Below are positions 57,937 to 64,000 of a stretch of DNA of 64,000 bases, one piece after another. The DNA is from Planctomycetaceae bacterium (GTDB taxonomy: Bacteria > Planctomycetota > Planctomycetia > Planctomycetales > Planctomycetaceae), in NCBI GenBank assembly GCA_021732785.1, contig JAKFUG010000025.1:24349-88348 (forward strand). The letters are read 5' to 3'. Position 1 is the stretch's first letter, and each line of letters opens with the position of its first letter. Made by a program: the position numbers and the translations under genes. The notes beneath the pieces were generated by a model, which had not been told where the DNA came from, did no database searches, and saw nothing but the letters and a program-made list of their open reading frames with translations.

Positions 57937-58962
57937 ATGCTTTCGAGAAATCGTTCCGCCGCTTCGTGGCATCCGTTCGCCCTGATTACCGCCTGCGCGG
58001 TGCTGGTCTGCGGTGGGGCTTTCGCGATTGCCTGTACGTCCCCAGCGATTACGCCACCGGAAATCGAAATCGAGATTGAACCGGAGTTCGAGAGCTACGA
58101 TTCCGTTTTGAACCGCGTGATTTACAAGATCGAAGTCGAGGTGGGTGTTGCCAGCCCGGCACAGCAAACGCAGTGTCAGTGCGGCTTGGGCCTCGGCACC
58201 GCGGGGGCGACGGCCCCGGCATCGTTTTCGGTCCTCTCCGTCGCGGTGCGGAACCGATTCACCAGCAATTCCGATCTCGATTATGATCTCCCCGCCTTTG
58301 CCGGCTTCGCTGCCAGCAATGCGGTCACCAATTCGATCAAGAGCCTCGGAAATTTTAATACCGGCGCGACGGCCTCCGGGTTTGCTGCCACGGTCAACCC
58401 CTTCGTGCCTCCCGTCGACACGGCCGACCAGAAGCTGCTGTTGTCGTTCCGCGTCTCCTTCGCGCCGGAGGACTTCAACGCGGTGAATGGCAACGTCATG
58501 CAATTCGCCGCTGGCTCGAACGATCCGACGCATTCGCTCGGCATCCTGAACAACTACAAGTCGCAGTTGATTCTGCCGCCCTTTCAGTTGTCGACATGCG
58601 ACTTCAATTTCGATCAGGTATGCGACATCGCGGATCTCAATGCCCTGCTGGCGATCGGCCCCATCAAGGCGGGCGTGTCGAGTACCGATCAAACGCAAGT
58701 GTTCGACCTCGACGGCGACGATGTGATCAACAATCAGGATGTCGACGAATGGCTCTCTGCCGCGGCGAACGACGAAGGCGCGGCCGATGCGTACAAGCGC
58801 GGCGACGCCGACCTGAATGGTCAGATCGACTTCAACGATTTCCTGGCCTGGTTGCTCCACTTCCGGCAACAGACGCTGCTGTGGAACGAAGGGGATTTCG
58901 ACGGCAGCGGAGTCGTCGATTTCACGGACTTGATCATCCTGGTGATCAATCTCAATTCCTAG
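57937..58962 (+). CDS. Exported protein with dockerin-type calcium repeats
   Basis: A 341-residue exported protein. The start is the ATG at 57937; GGAAAG lies upstream. A leader (HPFALITACAVLVCGGAFAIA) is followed by a beta-rich region (about 45-210) of unknown fold. The C-terminal 120 residues carry several EF-hand-like loops of the dockerin type: CDFNFDQVCDIADLNALLAI, FDLDGDDVINNQDVDEWL, GDADLNGQIDFNDFLAWLLH and GDFDGSGVVDFTDLIILVIN. Each has D-x-N/D-x-D-G with a hydrophobic helix after. Such repeats bind Ca2+ and in clostridia dock to cohesins. In planctomycetes they occur on many exported proteins with unknown partners. No cohesin gene is seen in the window. Confidence 0.85.
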   Translation: MLSRNRSAASWHPFALITACAVLVCGGAFAIACTSPAITPPEIEIEIEPEFESYDSVLNRVIYKIEVEVGVASPAQQTQCQCGLGLGTAGATAPASFSVLSVAVRNRFTSNSDLDYDLPAFAGFAASNAVTNSIKSLGNFNTGATASGFAATVNPFVPPVDTADQKLLLSFRVSFAPEDFNAVNGNVMQFAAGSNDPTHSLGILNNYKSQLILPPFQLSTCDFNFDQVCDIADLNALLAIGPIKAGVSSTDQTQVFDLDGDDVINNQDVDEWLSAAANDEGAADAYKRGDADLNGQIDFNDFLAWLLHFRQQTLLWNEGDFDGSGVVDFTDLIILVINLNS

Positions 58963-59009
58963 GGTGCCCCGATCACGAAGCTCGCTGGGCGCGCAGGAAT
59001 GTCGTGTCT

Positions 59010-59145
59010 CAATTGTGGGTAGTGGTACAGTTTGAAGAGTCGGGGCGGGGGCCCCGACCTATCATGATCGATCGAAAACCGATCATTCATAGGACGGGGC
59101 CCCTGCCCCGTCTCTTTGGCGGCAAACTGGACCACCATCCAATTG
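59010..59145. repeat. 136-bp nested palindrome (GTCGGGGC core)
   Basis: The outermost CAATTG (59010-59015) pairs with 59140-59145, CAGTTTG (59028-59034) with CAAACTG (59122-59128), and the core arm 59039-59061 with about 59089-59111. The innermost ATGATCG/CGATCAT pair caps the structure. The core arm is identical over 23 bp to 36076-36098. It lies in the 351-bp gap 58963-59313, which otherwise shows no gene. Confidence 0.85.
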
Positions 59146-59313
59146 TGCCGGATGCGCCTGCATGCTGGCTCCCCGTTGTCTGTGCGGATTCCCTCGAGGC
59201 GGCGATTCCCCGTGGAATGTCTCTTGACCGCTTCCCCTCTCAGCCGAGACAATCATATCCACCGTCGTTGATGTCCTGAAAGACGGGGGGATTGATCCTG
59301 TCCGGGAGAAGGT

Positions 59314-60681
59314 GTGTTGACCGGGGAAGCTGGTGTTTTGCGCGGGGTCATGTCGCGGCGGACGCTGCTGCATGCGGGGATGCTCGCGGGCGGAGCCCTC
59401 GCCGGGCGGTCGTTGTCCGCGGGTGAATTGCTGACCGGCGGGACGGCGAAGCAGGTCGTGCTCCTCTTCATGTGGGGTGGACCGAGCCAGATTGATACGT
59501 TCGATCCCAAGCCGCACGCACCGAGCGAAATCCGCGGGCCGTTTGCGACGATCCCCACCAACGTGCCCGGCATCCAGATCAGCGAACACTTTCAACAATT
59601 GGCCGCGCGGACGGACAAATTGTGTCTCGTCCGGTCGATGACGCACGACGATCCGGCTCACCTTTCGAGTGCGCACACGCTGTTGACCGGGCAGTTGCCG
59701 CCGGTGAATTACAGCGACAACGAACCGCCGAGCGATCGCGACACGCCGCATATCGGTTCGGTGATGAGTGCGTTACGTCCGGCCACCGGGGCGTTGCCAT
59801 CGAGCGTGGTCATGCCGTGGCAAGTGTTCCATCCGTCCGCACCGGGCGGTCGCGCCCCCGGTCAACACGGCGGCTGGCTCGGTCGGCAGTACGATCCGTT
59901 CTATGTTCTCGGCGACCCGAATCTTGCCGACTGGCGTGTCCCCGCACTGACACTCATTGATGGGCAATCCCCCGAACGGTTGTCTGCCCGGCAACACTTG
60001 CTCTCGACATTGGAAACGCAACGCCGGCTGGTGGAAACGCAACCGGCCCGGCGCGTGTCGCATCAGCAAACGCAAGCCTTCGGGTTGTTGACGTCGGCCG
60101 TGGTCCGGGGAGCATTCGATCTGCAACAGGAAACGGCGGCGACGCGCGATCGCTACGGCCGCAACATTCACGGTCAATGCGTGCTGCTCGCCCGGCGGTT
60201 GATCGATCACGGCGTCCCCTTCGTCGCGGTGAACTGGCACAACGACGGCCAGAATTTCTGGGACACGCACGGCAACAATTTCAACCGGTTGAAGAACGAT
60301 CTGATTCCCCCCTCGGACCGGGCGTTCGCATCGCTGCTGGATGACTTGTCCGCGTCCGGCAAGCTCGATGAAACGCTGATCGTGTGGGCCGGGGAATTCG
60401 GCCGCGCTCCGAAGATCAACGGCAGCACCGGGCGCGATCACCATCCGCGGTGTTACACGAGTGTCCTCGCTGGCGGTGGTGTCCGTGGCGGTCAGATTTA
60501 CGGCAAGAGCGACGAGTTCGCCGGCCTCCCCGCGGACAACCCGGTCACACCGCACGATCTCGCCGCGACGATTTACCACGCGCTCGGCGTCCCCGAAAGC
60601 ACGACCCTCCCCGACAACACCCAACGCCCGCACCACCTCTACGCCGGTCGGCCTCTCACCAGTATTTTCCGTAGCGTCTAA
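59314..60681 (+). CDS. DUF1501 family protein, Tat-exported (third copy)
   Basis: A 455-residue DUF1501 protein with leader SRRTLLHAGMLAGGALAGRS and landmarks VVLLFMWGGPSQIDTFDPKP, MTHDDPAHLSSAHTLLTGQL, VLLARRLIDHGVPFVAVNWH, FWDTHGNNFNRLKNDL and LIVWAGEFGRAPKING. The GTG at 59314 has GGAG 5 nt upstream; the ATG at 59350 is the alternative start and would give a leader beginning MSRRTLL. It has no cytochrome/DUF1553 partner. An inverted repeat follows the stop. Confidence 0.9.
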   Translation: MLTGEAGVLRGVMSRRTLLHAGMLAGGALAGRSLSAGELLTGGTAKQVVLLFMWGGPSQIDTFDPKPHAPSEIRGPFATIPTNVPGIQISEHFQQLAARTDKLCLVRSMTHDDPAHLSSAHTLLTGQLPPVNYSDNEPPSDRDTPHIGSVMSALRPATGALPSSVVMPWQVFHPSAPGGRAPGQHGGWLGRQYDPFYVLGDPNLADWRVPALTLIDGQSPERLSARQHLLSTLETQRRLVETQPARRVSHQQTQAFGLLTSAVVRGAFDLQQETAATRDRYGRNIHGQCVLLARRLIDHGVPFVAVNWHNDGQNFWDTHGNNFNRLKNDLIPPSDRAFASLLDDLSASGKLDETLIVWAGEFGRAPKINGSTGRDHHPRCYTSVLAGGGVRGGQIYGKSDEFAGLPADNPVTPHDLAATIYHALGVPESTTLPDNTQRPHHLYAGRPLTSIFRSV

Positions 60682-60712
60682 CGACCGTGGTGCAAAGCAC
60701 CGCATGGTGGGT

Positions 60713-60796
60713 GGCCGGGGCTGGAGTGTACTCGCGAAGCCCCGGAAACATCGAGCGCTGTCCATTCCGGGGCTTCCCTTCGGTCCAGCCCCGGCC
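60713..60796. repeat. nested inverted repeat between DUF1501 and ABC exporter genes
   Basis: The outer arms GGCCGGGGCTGGA (60713-60725) and 60784-60796 and the inner arms GAAGCCCCGGAA (60736-60747) and 60765-60776 are both perfect. Two coaxial stems separated by short bulges would form. Confidence 0.88.
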
Positions 60797-60911
60797 ATCC
60801 CGGTTTGTAGCATGCGTTCGCCCTGTCACCGTTTCTCCTCCGATTCCTTCCGCGCGACGGACTGCCTACAATAGGGCTTTCCGTTCCTGTCCTCTGCTAT
60901 CGGTTGTCGTC

Positions 60912-63161
60912 TTGAGCGCCCCTTCGTCCGCGAATCCTGCTGTTGTTCCCGCGGTGATTTCCCGGTCTCTCGACGCGGACGAGGAACTCGTCGCCTGGGT
61001 GCATTGCGACGTCGATACCGAACGGAAATTTCGCAGCACCTACACCGTCCTCACCAACCGACGGCTGTTCAACATCGCCGCGACTGGAGAAGACCGGCCG
61101 CAACAATCGTGGCCGCTGTTGCAAGTCGCGAAGATCAAGACCCGCGACCGCAGCGGCCTGGGAACTCTCGAAGCGTTCGGCGACGATTCCCGCCTCGCCG
61201 TGTGGTATTACACCATCGCGCAGGGACCGGCGGTGCTGGTGCTGATCGATCGGTTCGACGAACTTCGCGCGAATGTCCTGCCGACCGACGCGGTCGAAGA
61301 ACCCGAACCGCCGGAAGCCGAAGTTTCTGAAACGCCGCCGAATACCTTCGCACTGTTTCGGCTGACTCGGTTCGCGCGGCCGCACTGGCATTGGGTCATG
61401 CTGGCCTTCGCACTCACGCTCGCCGCCAGTGTGGCGAGCATTTTCCCGGCGTACCTGTCCGAATCGCTAGTGGATGATGTCCTGAAGCCGCTGGAAGCGA
61501 TTGCGGCCATCGCGCGGGGCGAGCCCATCGCCGCCGCGGTTGCCGATCAAGCCGCTGCGATTTCGCGATCGAATCGGCTGACGCTCGGGGCCTGGCTGCT
61601 GCTCGGCATGCTCGGGGCCCATATCGGTTCGTGGCTGCTCGGCTGGGGACAAGGGGCCATGCTGGCGTGGGTCAGCGAACGAGTCTCCGCCGACTTGCGA
61701 TTGCGCACGTATTCGCACCTGCAAAAAATGTCGCTGGAATACTTCGGCGGCAAACGGACCGGCGATCTCATTTCGCGCTTGAGCACCGACTCCGATCGTC
61801 TGTGCCAATTTCTGGCCGACAGCATTGCCGACTTCGCCGCCGATGCGTTGTTGCTGGTGGCGATTGCCGTGATGTTGTTTCTGACGAACCCGATGCTCGC
61901 GCTGATCACGCTGTTGCCGTTTCCGTTCGTGATCTGGCTGATGTATTACTCGCGCGACAAACTCCAGGCGGGCTTTCTCGCCAGCAGCAACGCGTGGTCG
62001 GCGATGAACAGCGTCCTTGCGGACACGATCCCCGGCATCCGCGTGGTGAAGGCCTTCGCGCAGGAACACCGCGAGATCGAACGCTTCGGTGCCGCGAATG
62101 AACATCTCGTGCAGACCAACAACCGCGTCAACGCCATCTGGACGTTCTTCTGGCCTTTGATCGCCTTTCTCAACAATCTCGGCGTGCTCATCGTTCGCGC
62201 TTCGGCGTTGTATCTCATCAGTTCGGGCACGCTCACCCTCGGTGAGTTCTTCCTGTTTCTGGATCTCAGCAGCCGGTTTTATAGCCGCCTCGAATCGATG
62301 AGTCGGATGGTGAATGCGTCGCAACGTGCGGCGGCCAGTGCCCAACGCATCTTTGAAATGCTGGACCGGGTTTCGAGCGTGCCCGAACCGGCCCGCCCGG
62401 TGCCGCTCGATCGGTTAAAGGGGGATCTGGAGTTCCGCAATGTCGGTTTCCGTTATGGCAATCGCAAGGTGATCAAAGACCTTTCGCTGCACGTCAAACC
62501 GGGCGAAATGATCGGGATCGTCGGCCATACCGGGGCAGGGAAGAGCACGCTGATCAACCTCGTCTGCCGGTTCTTCGATGCCGCCGAGGGCGCGATTTAC
62601 GCGGATGGGGTCGACATTCGTTCTTACAAAGTGACCGATTATCGCCGGAACATCGGCATCGTGCTGCAAGAACCGTTTCTGTTCTTCGGGACCATCGCGG
62701 AGAACATTTCGTATGGCCGACCGGAAGCCACGCGCGGGGAGATCATCGGAGCCGCCAAAGCCGCGAAGGCGCACGATTTCATTCTGTCGCTGCCGGACGG
62801 ATATGACTCGATCGTCGGCGAACGGGGGCAATCGCTCTCCGGCGGCGAGCGGCAACGGATCTCGATTGCCCGGGCACTGCTCATCAATCCGAGCTTGTTG
62901 ATTCTCGATGAAGCGACCTCCGCCGTGGATACGCAGACCGAGCGCGAGATTCAGGAAGCGTTGCAGAATCTCGTCCGCGGCCGCACGACCCTGGCCATCG
63001 CCCATCGGCTCAGCACGCTGCGACAGGCGAACCGCATCTGCGTCCTCGACCGCGGCCGCATCGTGGAAATCGGCACGCATGAAGAGTTGCTCGCGATGGA
63101 AGGCGCCTATGCCGCGCTGCACCACGCCCAAACCGCACTCACCAAAGACATCGGCTGGTAA
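60912..63161 (+). CDS. ABC exporter (fused permease/ATPase) with N-terminal PH-like domain
   Basis: A 749-residue type I ABC exporter. The first ~120 residues are a small beta domain (ISRSLDADEELVAWVHCDVD, VLTNRRLFNIAATGEDRPQQ, QVAKIKTRDRSGLGTLEAFG) resembling bacterial PH domains. The membrane domain (about 145-480) has six spans with the coupling-helix text FGGKRTGDLISRLSTDSDRL. The ATPase (about 500-749) is complete: GIVGHTGAGKSTLINLVCRF, QEPFLFFGTIAENISYGRPE, SLSGGERQRISIARALLINP, LLILDEATSAVD and AIAHRLSTL. It is MsbA/multidrug-like; lipid is a likely substrate. The start is uncertain: TTG at 60912 gives a sensible N-terminus, while earlier codons lie in an inverted repeat. Confidence 0.9.
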   Translation: MSAPSSANPAVVPAVISRSLDADEELVAWVHCDVDTERKFRSTYTVLTNRRLFNIAATGEDRPQQSWPLLQVAKIKTRDRSGLGTLEAFGDDSRLAVWYYTIAQGPAVLVLIDRFDELRANVLPTDAVEEPEPPEAEVSETPPNTFALFRLTRFARPHWHWVMLAFALTLAASVASIFPAYLSESLVDDVLKPLEAIAAIARGEPIAAAVADQAAAISRSNRLTLGAWLLLGMLGAHIGSWLLGWGQGAMLAWVSERVSADLRLRTYSHLQKMSLEYFGGKRTGDLISRLSTDSDRLCQFLADSIADFAADALLLVAIAVMLFLTNPMLALITLLPFPFVIWLMYYSRDKLQAGFLASSNAWSAMNSVLADTIPGIRVVKAFAQEHREIERFGAANEHLVQTNNRVNAIWTFFWPLIAFLNNLGVLIVRASALYLISSGTLTLGEFFLFLDLSSRFYSRLESMSRMVNASQRAAASAQRIFEMLDRVSSVPEPARPVPLDRLKGDLEFRNVGFRYGNRKVIKDLSLHVKPGEMIGIVGHTGAGKSTLINLVCRFFDAAEGAIYADGVDIRSYKVTDYRRNIGIVLQEPFLFFGTIAENISYGRPEATRGEIIGAAKAAKAHDFILSLPDGYDSIVGERGQSLSGGERQRISIARALLINPSLLILDEATSAVDTQTEREIQEALQNLVRGRTTLAIAHRLSTLRQANRICVLDRGRIVEIGTHEELLAMEGAYAALHHAQTALTKDIGW

Positions 63162-63183
63162 CTCCAACTCGTCACCCAGTCAG

Positions 63184-63224
63184 AAATTCCAAACGAAGAG
63201 GGCTCGCTTCGTCGTTTGGAATTT
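63184..63224. terminator. 13-bp inverted repeat after ABC exporter
   Basis: AAATTCCAAACGA (63184-63196) and TCGTTTGGAATTT (63212-63224) pair perfectly around a 15-nt loop, 22 nt past the stop. It may act as a terminator. The motif TGGAATTTGG recurs at 63231-63240. Confidence 0.7.
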
Positions 63225-63299
63225 GGTGATTGGAATTTGGAACTTCCAGACTCTTCGCATCATGTGGGGACATTGATCGTTAACAATATGGAACTTCCC

Positions 63300-63791
63300 A
63301 TGACCTCAAACCGTTTCCGCGTGCATCTCACCAAAGACCATCTCGTCTTCAGTGCCGCGCATTTCATCACGTTCAACGGCAACGTCTGCGAACGGCTGCA
63401 CGGTCATAACTGGCGCGTCGCGGTCGAAGTGGAAGGGGGGCTCGATGAGAATGGTTACGTCTTCGATTTCATCGCCCTGCGCGACACCACGCAGCAGTTG
63501 GTTCTGGCCCTCGATCACCACATGCTGCTGCCGACGCAACACCCGCGGATTCACGTCACCGCCGATGACACCGAAGTGACCGCCCGCTTCGAACACCGCC
63601 GCTGGGTCTTTCCGCGGGAGGATTGCGTGCTGCTGCCGATTGCCAATACGACCGCGGAACTTATCGCCCAGTGGCTCGGCGAACAACTGGCCGCCGAAAT
63701 TGCGAAACGTGCAGGTCATTCCATCGATACGCTGCGGGTCGACATCGAAGAAAACTTCGGCCAATGGGCGCGGTGCGAGATGAAACTGTAA
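63300..63791 (+). CDS. 6-pyruvoyltetrahydropterin synthase/QueD-family protein
   Basis: A 163-residue T-fold enzyme of the PTPS/QueD family, which makes 6-carboxytetrahydropterin for queuosine or tetrahydropterin. The three zinc His are visible: FSAAHFITF and RLHGHNWRVAV (H-G-H). The catalytic Cys is in NVCERLHGHN, and the dyad Asp/His is likely in LALDHHMLLP. The Glu of the pterin pocket is near the end (RVDIEENFGQWARCEMKL). The length is slightly above QueD (about 120-150). The start is the ATG at 63300 with GGAA 6 nt upstream; an ATG at 63288 is the alternative. No other queuosine genes are in the window. Confidence 0.88.
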   Translation: MTSNRFRVHLTKDHLVFSAAHFITFNGNVCERLHGHNWRVAVEVEGGLDENGYVFDFIALRDTTQQLVLALDHHMLLPTQHPRIHVTADDTEVTARFEHRRWVFPREDCVLLPIANTTAELIAQWLGEQLAAEIAKRAGHSIDTLRVDIEENFGQWARCEMKL

Positions 63792-63807
63792 CCCCCTTGA
63801 AATCAAC

Positions 63808-63837
63808 CCGGAAGCCCAGGGATTCCGATCCCTGGGT
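63808..63837. repeat. 30-bp hairpin repeat, exact inverse of 43501-43530
   Basis: All 30 bases match the inverse complement of the copy at 43501-43530. Here it lies between two convergent genes, 17 nt past the QueD-family stop and 14 nt past the minus-strand gene's stop. Confidence 0.9.
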
Positions 63838-63850
63838 CTCTTTCCGCACA

Positions 63851-64000
63851 TCAATCCGCCCGGCGGACCGCGAACACGGTCATCATTTCCCCCGGCAGCG
63901 TATGGGTCTCACGGACGTCCCACTGGTGGCCGTCGTATTGCCACCGCAATGTCGCGCCATCCGGAATCGAGGGCAAGGAATCGGTCGCGGCAGTCAGCGT
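63851..64000 (-). CDS. C-terminal end of an unrecognised gene, cut by window edge
   Basis: An open minus-strand frame enters from the window edge and ends at TGA (63851-63853). The visible 49 residues include GATLRWQYDGHQWDVRETHT and end in TVFAVRRAD. Codon choice is like its neighbours, and a hairpin repeat follows the stop as for other genes here. The family cannot be named from this fragment. Confidence 0.55.
   Translation of the reverse strand, partial: TLTAATDSLPSIPDGATLRWQYDGHQWDVRETHTLPGEMMTVFAVRRAD

Noticed and set aside
57796..58869. A 357-codon minus-strand open frame opposite the dockerin-like gene
   Set aside because: The plus strand has a leader and repeated calcium loops; the minus-strand translation is a shadow.

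Overview
The window is about 64 kb of high-GC chromosomal DNA, most likely from a member of the Planctomycetota. The evidence is the gene repertoire. It has three DUF1501 proteins with Tat signals and a large PSCyt1/DUF1549/DUF1553 cytochrome protein. It also has a dockerin-repeat exported protein, a tyrosine autokinase with a Gly-Tyr tail, a PQQ-propeller/membrane fusion and a betaine-lipid-type methyltransferase. I saw no rRNA, tRNA, CRISPR array, phage or complete insertion sequence.

Layout. 1-9.5 kb, minus strand: a truncated MFS transporter, a DUF1501 + cytochrome/DUF1553 pair, a transglutaminase-like lipoprotein, and an ethanolamine ammonia-lyase in which EutB and EutC are fused behind a Tat-like leader. 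9.9-14.7 kb, plus: a YhaO/YhaN-type (SbcD/SbcC-like) nuclease and SMC-like ATPase pair with overlapping start and stop. 14.7-19 kb, minus: Wza-type export lipoprotein, Wzc-type BY-kinase and an aldo/keto reductase. 19.2-24.2 kb, minus: an Hsp70 without its lid, then an Mla-type lipid transport set (MlaE, MlaF, MlaD). 24.4-28.5 kb, plus: two alpha/beta hydrolases around a propeller protein. 28.5-31.8 kb, minus: FliD (greatly enlarged) and FliS. 32-42.5 kb: a ketoacyl synthase, a tandem esterase, OsmC, a class III aminotransferase, a Maf protein carrying a palindrome inside its coding sequence, a BtaB-like methyltransferase and a Tat-exported protein of unknown function. 42.5-47.4 kb, minus: an FHA protein and a 1,295-residue membrane FtsK/SpoIIIE-type ATPase with three ATPase-like modules, reminiscent of type VII secretion ATPases. 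47.7-51.3 kb: 6-phosphogluconate dehydrogenase, a small membrane protein and a VWA lipoprotein. 51.6-53.2 kb: a cluster of five small toxin-antitoxin-type genes. 53.2-64 kb, mostly plus: two more DUF1501 proteins, a thioredoxin-fold membrane protein, a PQQ/membrane protein, a dockerin protein, an ABC exporter with an N-terminal PH-like domain, a QueD-family protein and the tail of one more gene.

The most distinctive non-genic feature is about twenty long inverted repeats in the gaps between genes, usually just 3' of a gene. Arms are 9-29 bp and often perfect. Some belong to sequence families (one 30-mer occurs twice exactly and a third time with paired compensatory changes), and several are nested one inside another. 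One lies inside the maf coding sequence without breaking the frame. The strongest candidates for new biology are this repeat system, the FtsK/FHA locus and the Tat-leader EutBC fusion.
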